Positions 9,350-18,699 are shown, numbered from the stretch's first letter. The stretch: 64,000 nt of DNA from Dyadobacter soli (GCF_900101885.1 NZ_FNAN01000009.1:248001-312000), one strand, 5' to 3'. Made by a program: numbers and translations. The notes: generated by a model not told the origin, from the sequence alone.

Positions 9350-10480
9350 ATGAGATATTGGTTTTTAAAAATAGGGTTTTTCGCATTGCTGCTGATTATC
9401 GACAGTTGCGTCGAGCCGTTTTCGCCACCTGAGGTGAATTCGGATGAAAATTACCTGGTGATAGATGGGTATCTGAATGTGAATGGCACGGATTCGACGC
9501 GGATCGAGCTCAGGAGGACACAAAATGTGAATGCCACTGCTTCACCCATTATCGAGACGGGCGCTCAGCTGGCCGTGGAAGAGGAAAATGGCGAGACGTT
9601 ACAGTTGTCGGAGACTCGCAAGGGCGTTTATACCCTGCCGCCGCGGCAGTATAACCGCTCGGCGAAGTACCGGCTGCGCATTACGACGAGGGACAATGAG
9701 GAATATTTATCCGAATTCGTGAATGTAACCATCACCCCCGCGATTGACAGCGTGACATTTAAGGTAGATCCCGTGCTGGATGCCGGTGTGTTTTATGTGA
9801 ACACGCACGATGCGCAGAACAAGACGCAGTTTTACCGCTGGAAATTCGAGGAAACTTGGCAGTACGAAATGCCCTACTATTCTGCATTGCTGGTCCGGAA
9901 CGATTCGGTGGTCACCCGGCAGGAGAATATCAACCGGTGCTGGCGGAATACGTTCTCGGGAAGCATTTTGCTGGGCAGCACGGTGAAGCTCAGTAGTGAT
10001 GTGATCAAAGACCTGCCGCTGAACCGCGTGCCGATTTCGACCAATAAACTTTTTATCAAATACAGCATTCTCGTGCGGCAATTCGGCCTTTCACGTCAGG
10101 CATTTGAATACTGGACCGATCTGGCCAAAACGACTCAGGGGACCGGCAGTTTGTTCGATGTATTGCCGTCGCAGGTGACGGGCAACATCAAAAACGTGGC
10201 TAACCCGCATATACTGGCATTCGGCTATTTCAGCGCAGCCACGGAAGAAACGCGCCGGCTCACGATCATGCCGCGGCTCGGCACATTTCCGCGTTGCATC
10301 GAACCCGACACGATCCCGCTCCGGTGCTCTTCCCGCGATGCCGACGAATGCGCATTGAATACCGCCAAACTGCTCCTTACTTACTGGGGACCGCGTTCGG
10401 ATTCTGTTCTGGTCGCAGGACACTCCTGTACCGACTGCCGCACGCAGGGAGGCACAACAGAAAGACCTGCTTACTGGTAA
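9350..10480 (+). CDS. DUF4249 family lipoprotein (first copy)
   Basis: A 376-residue predicted lipoprotein. The N terminus is hydrophobic and ends at LLIIDSC (Cys20), a plausible lipobox for Bacteroidota. The family hallmark EPFSPPEV follows directly, then a beta-rich N-terminal domain. DUF4249 proteins are usually encoded just after a TonB receptor, as here (6 bp gap). A C-terminal SCTDCRTQGGT motif with a CxxC pair is shared with the next gene, so the two are paralogues by tandem duplication. Likely outer-membrane-bound and a ligand-binding or gating partner of the receptor; this is inference. Confidence 0.88.
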   Translation: MRYWFLKIGFFALLLIIDSCVEPFSPPEVNSDENYLVIDGYLNVNGTDSTRIELRRTQNVNATASPIIETGAQLAVEEENGETLQLSETRKGVYTLPPRQYNRSAKYRLRITTRDNEEYLSEFVNVTITPAIDSVTFKVDPVLDAGVFYVNTHDAQNKTQFYRWKFEETWQYEMPYYSALLVRNDSVVTRQENINRCWRNTFSGSILLGSTVKLSSDVIKDLPLNRVPISTNKLFIKYSILVRQFGLSRQAFEYWTDLAKTTQGTGSLFDVLPSQVTGNIKNVANPHILAFGYFSAATEETRRLTIMPRLGTFPRCIEPDTIPLRCSSRDADECALNTAKLLLTYWGPRSDSVLVAGHSCTDCRTQGGTTERPAYW

Positions 10481-10493
10481 TGATATTGTCTGA

Positions 10494-11672
10494 TTGACTG
10501 TGAAAGGAATACATTTCATCGAAAAACTAAAAAAACACAGCGTTCCCGGAAAATGGGGCCGATGGGCTTCGTGCGGAATGCTGGTAGCGGCAGGATTGGC
10601 GATCAAAAGCTGTATCGAGCCATTCTCGCCGCCGGAAGTGACCAATCCCGGCACCTACCTCGTCGTGGACGGCTTCCTGAATGTGGATGGCGACACCAGC
10701 CGGTTTATTTTGAGCAACACGCAGGGCGTAAACGACGGCTCGGAATTTCAGCGGGAATGGGGCGCCCGCCTTACCGTTGACGCGGAAGGCGGCGAAAACT
10801 ATGAGTTGCAGGAAAGGGGCCAGGGCGTGTACGTATTGCCGCCGACGGCGCTGAGCAGGGATGATAAGTACCGGTTGAGGATCACACGGGCCGATGGAAG
10901 GGAATATGAATCGGCATATGTGGTAGTGAGCAAAACACCGCCTATCGACAGCGTTACCCATCGGGTCGACGCGCGCAGGAATGCGATGATGATTTACGTG
11001 AATACCCACGACGCGAGTAATCAGACACGGTTTTACCGTTGGAGTTTTGAAGAGACCTACGAATACCGGATGCCCTACTATTCCAGCCTGACGCGTGATT
11101 TTAAGGAAAAGACGATCGTTTCACGGACCGACAATATCAATGTTTGCTGGCGGACATTGCCTTCCAGGGACATCAAGCTCGGCTCGACGATCAAACTTAG
11201 CCAGGATATCATCCGTGATGTGCCGGTAAACCTCGTGGATATTAATACTAACAAGCTGTATTTCGGGTACTCGATTCTTGTAAAGCAATACGGGCTCACG
11301 CGGGAGGCATTTGAATACTGGACGGATCTCGCCAAAACCACCCAGGGCACTGGCAGCCTTTTCGACCCGCAGCCATCGCAGGTAACGGGCAACATCCGCG
11401 CCAAGGCCGACGCCAAAGAGCTGGTGTTCGGGTATTTCAGCGCAGCGCAGGAACAAAAGCAGCGGATTTTTATCCGGGAAGCATTGGGATCATACCCGCG
11501 TTGCATGCCTCCGGACACGCTCGATTTCGAGCAGGCATTTAATAGCAATGCGGTACTGCTTTATTTCTATATGGGCCAGCCCAAGAGCGGCTACCTTGGC
11601 ACTTCGGAATCGTGTGCGGACTGCCGGTCACAGGGCGGGACTACCACCAAGCCGGAATTTTGGGATCAATGA
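10494..11672 (+). CDS. DUF4249 family lipoprotein (second copy)
   Basis: A paralogue of the preceding gene with up to 392 residues. Shared blocks include EPFSPPEV, YVNTHDA, EYWTDLAKTTQGTGSLFD, SQVTGNI and the C-terminal CADCRSQGGT. The lipobox-like LAIKSC sits near residue 39. The start is uncertain: no ATG precedes the signal sequence, so TTG 10494 or GTG 10500 is likely. The ATG at 10578 would leave a signal peptide without its basic N-region. It lies 13 bp after the first copy in the same operon. Divergence between the copies is greatest in the N-terminal half and at the loop after MPYYS, suggesting different ligands. Confidence 0.86.
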   Translation: MTVKGIHFIEKLKKHSVPGKWGRWASCGMLVAAGLAIKSCIEPFSPPEVTNPGTYLVVDGFLNVDGDTSRFILSNTQGVNDGSEFQREWGARLTVDAEGGENYELQERGQGVYVLPPTALSRDDKYRLRITRADGREYESAYVVVSKTPPIDSVTHRVDARRNAMMIYVNTHDASNQTRFYRWSFEETYEYRMPYYSSLTRDFKEKTIVSRTDNINVCWRTLPSRDIKLGSTIKLSQDIIRDVPVNLVDINTNKLYFGYSILVKQYGLTREAFEYWTDLAKTTQGTGSLFDPQPSQVTGNIRAKADAKELVFGYFSAAQEQKQRIFIREALGSYPRCMPPDTLDFEQAFNSNAVLLYFYMGQPKSGYLGTSESCADCRSQGGTTTKPEFWDQ

Positions 11673-11697
11673 TCATTCTATTGTCTGAAAATATACA

Positions 11698-14091
11698 ATG
11701 AAACTAAGGACATTTATTTGCGGTTTGCTGGCACTGGCACTTTACAGCCCCTCGTACGCGCAGGACGATGCGATGCTCGCTTCGATGCGGCAGCGGTTCG
11801 GCCTCTACACCGAGCGGGCCGTGCAGGAAAAGATGTATGTGCATATCGACAGGCCGTTTTACCTCGTCGGGGAGACGATCTGGTTCAAAGCCTATAACCT
11901 CAATGGGGCCAGCCACCGTTTCCTCGACCTTAGCAAAGTAGGATACCTGGAAGTGCTCGACAGCGAAAACAATGCGGTATTGCAAACCAAGTTCGCGATG
12001 GTCGATGGCCGTGGCAATGGTTCTGCGCTCGTTCCCTCCACGCTCGTAAGCGGGAAATACAAGCTGCGGTGCTATACCAACTGGATGAAGAATTTCTCCG
12101 CTGAAAACTATTTCGAAACCTCCATTTCCATTCTGAACCCGTTCGTACGCTTCGATCCCGACAGGGCGGCGAAGGAAGAAACCCGTTATGACGTCCAGTT
12201 TTTCCCGGAAGGCGGGCATTTGGTCAACGGTATCGAAAGCAAGATCGCATTCCGCGGCGTGGGAGTCGATGGGAAGGGGATCAAGTTCAAAGGTGTTGTG
12301 CTGAACCAGCAGAATGAGACCATTCGCGAATTTGAGCCGGAATTGAATGGTATAGGCTATTTTAAACTGAAACCGGAAGAAAATGCGGCTTACAAGGCAG
12401 CCATTACCGACAGCAAGGGCCAGCGTTTCGAATACGAATTGCCCAAAGTAGAACCACAAGGGTATGTGATGGAAGTAAAGGATTCGACGTCGGCGCTGGT
12501 GAAAGTAACGGTAACCGCAAAACTCGAAAGCGAAGATCCCGTGAGCGTGTACATGCTTGCGCACACGCGCCAGGCCAATCCGGTATTTGGTAAAAAAGGA
12601 TTAGGGAAAGGCCAGACGGTTTTTCTGCTTGAAAGGGCTAAACTCGGCGAAGGCATTTCGCAGATCACGATCTTTAATGAAAAGCTGAAACCGGTTTGCG
12701 AAAGATTGTATTTCAAACGTCCCGAAAAGCAGCTTGCGATCGAGGCGGAGGTGGGCAAAAGCTTTATCGGACGCGAGAAAGTGACGATGAATATCTCAGC
12801 GTCGGCAGGAACCGCGGCGAGCAACTTGTCGGTGGCGGTATACCTCGACGATTCGATCCAGTACCAGGCGCAGCATGACATTCACAGCTATTTGTGGCTC
12901 ACTGCCGATCTGAAAGGCGATATAGAAAACCCGGGTTATTATTTTAAGAATGTAAACCAGGACACTGACCGTCAACTGGACAACCTCATGCTTACCCACG
13001 GCTGGCGACGCCTGAAATGGGACAAAGTTTTTGGCGGCCAGCTCGTGAGTTTCGAGCATTTGCCCGAATACGACGGGCATTTTATCCACGCGCGCCTGCT
13101 CAACCGGGCGGACGGAAAGCCTGCTGTAAATAAAGAAGCATTTATGGCGTCGCTTGACGTGCCCGCGCGCTTGTACGTGGATCTGAGCGACAAGGAAGGC
13201 CGGGTGAAATTCGAGGTACGCCAGTTTATCGGACCAAAGGAAATTACGCTGCAAACCAACCTCGCTTACGACTCGACCTACCGCTTCGAAGTAGCGACGC
13301 CATTCTCGAAGCAATTTTCGACGGCGCCCATCCCTTCTTTTGTATTCGACAAAACCCTGGAAAACCAGTTGCTAACGCGCTCGATCAACATGCAGACCGG
13401 CAATGCATTCCTTCCAAGGCTTTACACCGAAAAGAAAGCGGTGCTCACCGACTCCCTGCCGTTCTTCGGAATGCCCGACGAAAAGTATTTCCTCGACGAT
13501 TTTACTCGTTTCCCAACGATGGAAGAGGTTTTGAGGGAGTATGTAAAAGGCATACTCGTGCGCCGGCGCCAGAAGGAATTCCATTTACGGATGATAGATA
13601 AGCTGCTTCCGAATACCTATTATACCACCGACCCGCTGATGCTGCTGGACGGTATCCCGGTTTTCGATGCCGACAAGATCATCGAAATGGACCCGTTGAA
13701 GGTGAAAAAGATCGAGTTGATCAGCTCGCGGTACTTTTTGGGGCCGATGACATTTACCGGGATCGTCAGCTTCTCTACCTATCGCGGTGACCTGGGCGGC
13801 TTCGAGCTCGATCCCAAAGTGCTGGTAATGCCGTATGAAGGCGTGCAGGCGCAAAGAGAATTTTACGCCCCGAAATACGATAGCAACAATGCCAGCAGCC
13901 GCATTGCGGATTTCCGGAACCTGTTGCATTGGGCTCCGAACGTCACCACCGGCAAAGACGGCAAAGCGACGGTCGAGTTTTACACTTCCGACCAGACGGG
14001 CCGCTACCAGGTCGTGATCCAGGGCATTGCGCTGGACGGCACGGCGGGCAGCAAAACCGTTTCGTTCGATGTGAAAAAACGGACGCTTTAA
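11698..14091 (+). CDS. Large MG2 (macroglobulin-like) domain secreted protein
   Basis: A 797-residue protein with a signal peptide (cleavage near YAQD, about residue 22). The N-terminal third has the MG2-like stretch MYVHIDRPFYLVGETIWFKAY followed by LVSGKYKLRCYTNW, as in bacterial alpha-2-macroglobulin relatives. A middle region has several beta-sandwich-like repeats, and a plug-like segment includes PLMLLDGIPVFDADKI (about 645-660). The end, GKDGKATVEFYTSDQTGRY, resembles the macroglobulin bait-domain region. There is no thioester motif. It closes the operon and shares a 4-nt tail overlap with the convergent Lrp gene. Proteins of this type occur beside TonB/DUF4249 sets; their role is not established. 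Confidence 0.82.
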   Translation: MKLRTFICGLLALALYSPSYAQDDAMLASMRQRFGLYTERAVQEKMYVHIDRPFYLVGETIWFKAYNLNGASHRFLDLSKVGYLEVLDSENNAVLQTKFAMVDGRGNGSALVPSTLVSGKYKLRCYTNWMKNFSAENYFETSISILNPFVRFDPDRAAKEETRYDVQFFPEGGHLVNGIESKIAFRGVGVDGKGIKFKGVVLNQQNETIREFEPELNGIGYFKLKPEENAAYKAAITDSKGQRFEYELPKVEPQGYVMEVKDSTSALVKVTVTAKLESEDPVSVYMLAHTRQANPVFGKKGLGKGQTVFLLERAKLGEGISQITIFNEKLKPVCERLYFKRPEKQLAIEAEVGKSFIGREKVTMNISASAGTAASNLSVAVYLDDSIQYQAQHDIHSYLWLTADLKGDIENPGYYFKNVNQDTDRQLDNLMLTHGWRRLKWDKVFGGQLVSFEHLPEYDGHFIHARLLNRADGKPAVNKEAFMASLDVPARLYVDLSDKEGRVKFEVRQFIGPKEITLQTNLAYDSTYRFEVATPFSKQFSTAPIPSFVFDKTLENQLLTRSINMQTGNAFLPRLYTEKKAVLTDSLPFFGMPDEKYFLDDFTRFPTMEEVLREYVKGILVRRRQKEFHLRMIDKLLPNTYYTTDPLMLLDGIPVFDADKIIEMDPLKVKKIELISSRYFLGPMTFTGIVSFSTYRGDLGGFELDPKVLVMPYEGVQAQREFYAPKYDSNNASSRIADFRNLLHWAPNVTTGKDGKATVEFYTSDQTGRYQVVIQGIALDGTAGSKTVSFDVKKRTL

Positions 14092-14549
14092 ATGTAAAAC
14101 TCCGAGGTGTGCTTGATCTCCTTCAATACGAAGGTGCTGTTGAGCACGCCTATGTTGTCGATTTTGGACAACTTGTATTTCACGAAATCGTGGTACTCGT
14201 CGAGGCTGGCGACGTTGATCTTTAACAGAAAGTCAACCTGCCCGGCCATGTGGTAGCATTCCTGCACCTCGTGGAGGTTTTGTATCTCCTGTTCGAACTT
14301 CTCGATAAATGCCTCGTTATGGTAGCGCATCGATACCTGGCAGATGGTCGTAACGTGCCTGTTGATGAGCTTTTTATCCAAAATGGCTACATATTGTTTG
14401 ATGTAGCCCAGGCTCTCCAATCTCCTGATCCGCTCGTAAACCGGCGACACCGTCAGGTTGAGCATCGTCGCGATTTCCTTGGTCGTTTTTTTAGCATCTT
14501 TTTGCAGGATGCGGAGGATTTTGGTATCGATTTTGTCCAACTGTTCCAT
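14088..14549 (-). CDS. Lrp/AsnC family transcriptional regulator
   Basis: A 153-residue regulator. The N-terminal winged helix-turn-helix (about 4-65) starts LDKIDTKILRILQKDAK and includes the recognition region TVSPVYERIRRLE. The C-terminal RAM-type effector domain (about 70-145) binds amino acids in the family. It is divergent from tdh-kbl, which degrades threonine to glycine, so it most likely controls that operon in response to an amino acid. A 17-bp palindrome 45 bp upstream of its start is a candidate operator. Its stop overlaps that of the upstream convergent gene. Confidence 0.92.
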   Translation of the reverse strand: MEQLDKIDTKILRILQKDAKKTTKEIATMLNLTVSPVYERIRRLESLGYIKQYVAILDKKLINRHVTTICQVSMRYHNEAFIEKFEQEIQNLHEVQECYHMAGQVDFLLKINVASLDEYHDFVKYKLSKIDNIGVLNSTFVLKEIKHTSEFYI

Positions 14550-14593
14550 AAGGCAATAATATTTACTGGTACGGCATTTGTTTTATGTCTCAA

Positions 14594-14610
14594 AAAGTAA
14601 ATTTTGCTTT
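14594..14610. promoter_or_regulatory. Candidate Lrp/AsnC operator
   Basis: AAAGTAAATTTTGCTTT is a near-perfect palindrome (AAAGYAAANTTTRCTTT) in the 172-bp spacer between the divergent Lrp gene and tdh. AT-rich palindromes of 15-17 bp are typical Lrp-family sites. A weaker second candidate, GCAAATGGGAAATTGC, lies at 14672-14687, nearer tdh. Confidence 0.4.
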
Positions 14611-14721
14611 AAAAATCAAATAGTGTGGTAATGTTTCCTGCAAAATGGGCTGTTTGTTGAAAATAATTTTCGCAAATGGGAAATTGCAAGTGATTTATGC
14701 TTTACCCAAAAGTTGTTTTTT

Positions 14722-15675
14722 ATGAAAACGGACTGCGTTTTAGTAATTGGAGCAAACGGACAGATCGGATCTGTTCTGGTGGAATATCTGAGGGAGATTT
14801 ACGGACTGGGAAAGGTGGTGGCGACGGACATCCGCATGCCCGAGTTCCCGACAGGGATCTTCGAACAACTCGACGCGACGAATGCCGGTGAAATGGCAGC
14901 GCTCGTGCGGAAATACGGCGTCACGCAGATCTATCACCTCGCCGCCATCCTGTCGGCAAAAGGCGAGCAAGACCCGCTCCGAACGTGGCAGATCAACATG
15001 CAAACGTACTTTAACGTGCTCGAAGTGGCGCGTGAAAACGGGGTTAGCAAAGTCTTTTACCCAAGTTCCATTGCCGTTTTCGGTGATCGTGTGGATACGC
15101 TGGCCGAGCAATGGTCGTACCTTGATCCATCAACGGTTTACGGCATCAGCAAGGCGGCAGGTGAGAACTGGTCGAATTACTATTTCAAACGGTACGGCGT
15201 AGACATCCGCTCGCTGCGCTACCCGGGCATTATCGGCTACCAGTCGATGCCAGGCGGCGGCACTACGGATTACGCGGTCGATATTTACCACAAAGCGGTG
15301 AAGGGTGAAGCATTCGAATGCTTTTTGAAACCCGAAACCACATTGCCGATGATCTACATCAGCGACGCGATGGACGCGACAGTCCGCCTGATGGAAGCAC
15401 CCGCCGAAAAAATCACCGTGCGGACCTCCTACAACCTAGCCGGCATGAGCTTTTCTCCCAGCGAGATCGCACAAAGCATTCAAAAGATAATTCCAAACTT
15501 CAACATAACTTACAAGCCAGACTTCCGCCAGGCGATCGCCGATTCCTGGCCCCAGGAAATCGACGACGCCCAGGCCCGGAAAGACTGGGGCTGGCGGCCA
15601 AGCTACTCGCTCGATAAGATGACGGAAGAGATGATCAGCGAGTTGCGGAAGAAGTATCAGGTTGTTAGTAAATGA
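14722..15675 (+). CDS. tdh: NAD-dependent L-threonine 3-dehydrogenase (SDR type)
   Basis: A 317-residue extended SDR enzyme, oxidising L-threonine to 2-amino-3-oxobutyrate. It has the NAD-binding motif GANGQIG (10-16), and a catalytic Tyr-Lys pair in VYGISK. SRxxG-type substrate-pocket features recur as RSLRYPGIIGY. The next gene is kbl, encoding the second enzyme of the same pathway, which settles the specificity better than the sequence alone. The ATG at 14722 is preferred over TTG 14713. An iterated GAGTGAAT inverted repeat separates it from kbl, beginning at the stop codon. Confidence 0.9.
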   Translation: MKTDCVLVIGANGQIGSVLVEYLREIYGLGKVVATDIRMPEFPTGIFEQLDATNAGEMAALVRKYGVTQIYHLAAILSAKGEQDPLRTWQINMQTYFNVLEVARENGVSKVFYPSSIAVFGDRVDTLAEQWSYLDPSTVYGISKAAGENWSNYYFKRYGVDIRSLRYPGIIGYQSMPGGGTTDYAVDIYHKAVKGEAFECFLKPETTLPMIYISDAMDATVRLMEAPAEKITVRTSYNLAGMSFSPSEIAQSIQKIIPNFNITYKPDFRQAIADSWPQEIDDAQARKDWGWRPSYSLDKMTEEMISELRKKYQVVSK

Positions 15676-15791
15676 GTGAATGAGTCAATGAGTGAATGAG
15701 TGAATGTTTTTAATTCGCTATTCGCTCATCGCCCGGCGATCCGGTTTCAATTCATCCATTCACTCATTCAAAATTCACTCATTCACTCATT
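15673..15791. repeat. Word-iterated inverted repeat between tdh and kbl
   Basis: The left arm (15673-15706) is four near-copies of GAGTGAAT/GAGTCAAT; the right arm (15757-15791) is the inverse word ATTCACTC repeated. TGAATGAGTGAATG (15693-15706) is perfectly complementary to 15757-15770. About 50 nt of unrelated sequence, with its own ATCGCC/GGCGAT pair, lies between. The left arm overlaps the tdh stop, and the right arm ends 5 bp before the kbl start. Confidence 0.85.
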
Positions 15792-15796
15792 AAACT

Positions 15797-16984
15797 ATGT
15801 ACGGCAACATTCAAGAACAACTCGCCAGCGAACTGGAAGCGATCCGTTCGGCTGGTTTATATAAAAAAGAGCGCGTGATTACTACGCCGCAGGCTGCGCA
15901 TATCGCTACTACCGACGGCGCGGATGTCCTCAATTTTTGCGCGAACAATTACCTCGGCCTCTCGTCGCATCCCGATGTAATACAGGCTGGTATCGATGCC
16001 ATTCATTCGCATGGTTTCGGAATGTCTTCGGTGCGGTTTATTTGTGGCACGCAGGATATTCACAAGGAACTGGAACGCAAAACGGCCGAATTCCTGGGTA
16101 CTGAGGACTGCATTCTCTACGCGGCTGCATTCGATGCCAACGGCGGGATTTTCGAACCGTTATTGAATGAGCAGGACGCCATTATATCCGACGAGTTGAA
16201 CCACGCGTCGATTATCGATGGTGTGAGATTATGCAAGGCCAAGCGCTTCCGCTACAAGCATAACGACATGGCTGACCTCGAAAAGCAGCTCCAAGACGCG
16301 CAAGGCAGCCGCCGCATTCTGGTAGTGACCGACGGCGTGTTCTCCATGGACGGTACCATCGCCCGCCTCGACCATATCTGCGACCTCGCCGAGCAGTACC
16401 AGGCCATGGTGATGATCGACGAATGCCACGCTACCGGCTTTATGGGTAAAACCGGCCGCGGAACGCACGAGTACCGCAATGTAATGGGTCGCATTGACAT
16501 CATCACAGGTACTTACGGGAAGGCATTAGGCGGTGCGTCAGGCGGTTTTACAGCTGCCAAAAAGGAGATCGTGGAGATACTACGCCAGCGTTCAAGACCC
16601 TATTTGTTTTCCAATACATTAGCACCTTCCATTGTAGGTGCTTCCATTAAAGTACTAGACCTGCTTACCTCGTCCACCGCATTGCGAGATAAACTGGAAC
16701 GCAATACCCAGTATTTCCGCAAAGCTATGACCGACGCCGGTTTCGACATTCTCCCCGGCGAACACCCGATTGTACCTATCATGCTTTACGAAGCAAAACT
16801 GGCGCAGGAGTTCGCAGCGAAGCTGCTTAATGAAGGCATTTACGTGATTGGTTTCTTCTATCCCGTAGTCCCGCAGGGCAAAGCGCGCATTCGCGTGCAG
16901 ATTTCCGCAGGGCACGAGCAGGAGGATCTCGAAAAGGCCGTGGCCGCATTCACAAAGGTCGGTAAGGAACTCGGTGTGATCTGA
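15797..16984 (+). CDS. kbl: Glycine C-acetyltransferase (2-amino-3-ketobutyrate CoA ligase)
   Basis: This 395-residue PLP enzyme of the alpha-oxoamine synthase family splits 2-amino-3-oxobutyrate with CoA into glycine and acetyl-CoA. Family motifs include [15 protein letters not shown] (46-60), [14 protein letters not shown] (73-86), HASIIDG (136-142), the [10 protein letters not shown] segment and [10 protein letters not shown] with the PLP lysine at 242. Length is as expected (about 395-400). The pairing with tdh supports KBL over the related serine palmitoyl- or cysteate acyltransferases. A two-way terminator follows. Confidence 0.95.
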   Translation: MYGNIQEQLASELEAIRSAGLYKKERVITTPQAAHIATTDGADVLNFCANNYLGLSSHPDVIQAGIDAIHSHGFGMSSVRFICGTQDIHKELERKTAEFLGTEDCILYAAAFDANGGIFEPLLNEQDAIISDELNHASIIDGVRLCKAKRFRYKHNDMADLEKQLQDAQGSRRILVVTDGVFSMDGTIARLDHICDLAEQYQAMVMIDECHATGFMGKTGRGTHEYRNVMGRIDIITGTYGKALGGASGGFTAAKKEIVEILRQRSRPYLFSNTLAPSIVGASIKVLDLLTSSTALRDKLERNTQYFRKAMTDAGFDILPGEHPIVPIMLYEAKLAQEFAAKLLNEGIYVIGFFYPVVPQGKARIRVQISAGHEQEDLEKAVAAFTKVGKELGVI

Positions 16985-17010
16985 TTTTAACTCAACTAAA
17001 ACCAAAATGG

Positions 17011-17050
17011 CAAAGACGCCGATACCGGGCAACCGGGTATCGGCTCTTTG
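17011..17050. terminator. Bidirectional hairpin terminator
   Basis: CAAAG-x-GCCGATACC (17011-17026) pairs with GGTATCGGC-x-CTTTG (17036-17050), followed by TTTTATT on the plus strand. It lies between the convergent kbl and transglutaminase genes. Confidence 0.75.
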
Positions 17051-17052
17051 TT

Positions 17053-17853
17053 TTATTGCTCAGGTTCCAGCAACTCGGCCTCGACATGCAGCGATTGCAA
17101 TGCCGCATTACCGTATTGGGTAACCATCGCCACATCTGCGGCGTCGCGGCCGTGGGCGATTTCGATGCGGTAACCTTCGGTTTTTTCCTGCACGGCATCG
17201 AATGTGTACCACTCGCCGCCGATGAATACTTCGAACCACGCGTGCAGATCCATCTCTTTCAATTTATCGAGGTAACCTACCGTCATCCGCGTCGGAATGC
17301 AGAGGTTGCGGCATAATGCAATGGCGAGGTGCGTGAAATCGCGGCACACGCCTACGCGGCTACGCGCCGTGTCGAATGCGGTAGTGGCGGCATTCGACAT
17401 GCCATATTGATAGCGTACATTGTTGTGGATCCACGTCCGGATAGCCTCAACCTGATCGTAGCCGGGTTTGAGATTACCCGCTATTTCTAACGCTAACATA
17501 TTGATTTCGTGCAGGTCAGACTGGCAATAGCGGCTCGGGAGGATGTAGTGCATAACGTCGTCGGGCAAATCCCCTACAAGCATATACGCAGGTGCCGGAT
17601 CGGGGATTGGCTTTGTGGGATTCACCTGCGCCTGCACCTCGGTGGTAATGGTAACTCTTCCTACCGGCAGGATCGCGCGCTGGCAGGGATTGCCGTAAAG
17701 GTCGGTGTATTCCGAAAATGGAACCGGGGGCTCTATCTTAAAACCTTCCTGGATGATCGATTGGCCTTCCTGACGGCGGGGGCGTAGCATGGTGGTCACG
17801 GTGGTGGGGGCATACACGTCGTACGTGAATATGCTTCTGCCCTGCATTTTCAT
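17053..17853 (-). CDS. Transglutaminase-like cysteine peptidase family protein
   Basis: A 266-residue cytoplasmic protein with no signal peptide. The N-terminal half is a beta domain as in bacterial transglutaminase-like proteins; the core domain (about 130-225) has the triad Cys170 (in RVGVCRDFTH), His204 (in DLHAWFEV) and Asp219 (in YTFDAVQ). Proteins of this group are often encoded with alpha-E, circularly permuted ATP-grasp and Anbu proteins in predicted peptide-ligation systems. Alpha-E and Anbu genes lie about 6 kb away here. The reaction (hydrolysis or transamidation) is unknown. ATG 17847 is an alternative start. Confidence 0.88.
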   Translation of the reverse strand: MKMQGRSIFTYDVYAPTTVTTMLRPRRQEGQSIIQEGFKIEPPVPFSEYTDLYGNPCQRAILPVGRVTITTEVQAQVNPTKPIPDPAPAYMLVGDLPDDVMHYILPSRYCQSDLHEINMLALEIAGNLKPGYDQVEAIRTWIHNNVRYQYGMSNAATTAFDTARSRVGVCRDFTHLAIALCRNLCIPTRMTVGYLDKLKEMDLHAWFEVFIGGEWYTFDAVQEKTEGYRIEIAHGRDAADVAMVTQYGNAALQSLHVEAELLEPEQ

Positions 17854-18036
17854 TGATGAGTCGGATTAGTATTTGTGCTAAATGTAATGATGCTTAGTTA
17901 CTTAAAAATTACGTGCCATTTATTTTATCGTGAACACGCGTATAGGCTAGAATTAAATTGTTTTAAACGGCGTTTGTACAGCAGGAATGTTATTTTTAGG
18001 ACAAGTAGTATTTAGTGAAATTTAAATAATACATCT

Positions 18037-18570
18037 ATGGCAGTTACAAAATGGATCGTAGACCCGGCGCATTCCGAAGTGCAGTTCAAAATTAAACACC
18101 TTGTCATTTCGACTATTACAGGTTCCTTCAACAACTTTGAAGGCGGGGCTACTTCGGATTTGAATAACTTTGAAAACGCGGAAATTCACTTCTCCCTCGA
18201 TGTGAAAAGTATCGATACCAACGTGGAAATGCGCGATGCCCATTTGCGGTCGGCGGATTTCTTCGATGCCGAGCAATTTCCGCATATTACCTTTCAATCC
18301 AACTATTTTCATAAAGTAAAGGGCGATAACTATAAGCTCTCGGGCCTCCTTACGCTGAAAGGCATTACCAAACCCATCGAGCTCGATGCCGAATACGGCG
18401 GAGCGGAGAAGGATGGCGATGGAAATGTGCGCATCGGTTTCGAGGTGGAGGGCCGTCTGAGCCGCCAGGAATTCGGCCTCAACTACATGCAGCTGACCGA
18501 TTCGGGCGGCTTAGTAATTGGTGAGGACGTGAAATTGATCGCCAATATTCAGCTCGTAAAAGAGGCCTGA
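18037..18570 (+). CDS. YceI family lipid-binding-like protein
   Basis: A 177-residue protein filling the YceI domain from end to end. It opens KWIVDPAHSEVQFKIKHLVIS, and includes FDAEQFPHITFQS and LTLKGITKPIELDAE, all family hallmarks. YceI members form a lipocalin-like barrel binding polyisoprenoid lipids. Most are periplasmic, but this copy has no signal peptide, so it is probably cytoplasmic, as for several Bacteroidota homologues. A terminator hairpin follows, so it is likely monocistronic. Confidence 0.92.
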   Translation: MAVTKWIVDPAHSEVQFKIKHLVISTITGSFNNFEGGATSDLNNFENAEIHFSLDVKSIDTNVEMRDAHLRSADFFDAEQFPHITFQSNYFHKVKGDNYKLSGLLTLKGITKPIELDAEYGGAEKDGDGNVRIGFEVEGRLSRQEFGLNYMQLTDSGGLVIGEDVKLIANIQLVKEA

Positions 18571-18600
18571 TCAGGCATTTAGCTATTTTCATGAGCTTTT

Positions 18601-18643
18601 AATACCCGGTATGAACCTGAAAACTGGTTTGCCGGGTATTTTT
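18601..18643 (+). terminator. Rho-independent terminator after yceI
   Basis: AATACCCGG (18601-18609) pairs with CCGGGTATT (18632-18640) and runs into TTTTT. The loop carries an extra AACC/GGTT pair. Confidence 0.75.
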
Positions 18644-18699
18644 GATACCAATAGAAAATGCGGGTTGCCGTCTTTTCATCAAACCTAAACTCGCAATCC

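Noticed and set aside
15673..15791. CRISPR-like array from repeated GAGTGAAT
   Set aside because: Repeats are 8 bp without spacers and form inverted arms; no cas genes are nearby.
15797..16984. Cysteate or serine acyltransferase for sulfono- or sphingolipids
   Set aside because: The motifs and the neighbouring tdh fit glycine C-acetyltransferase better.
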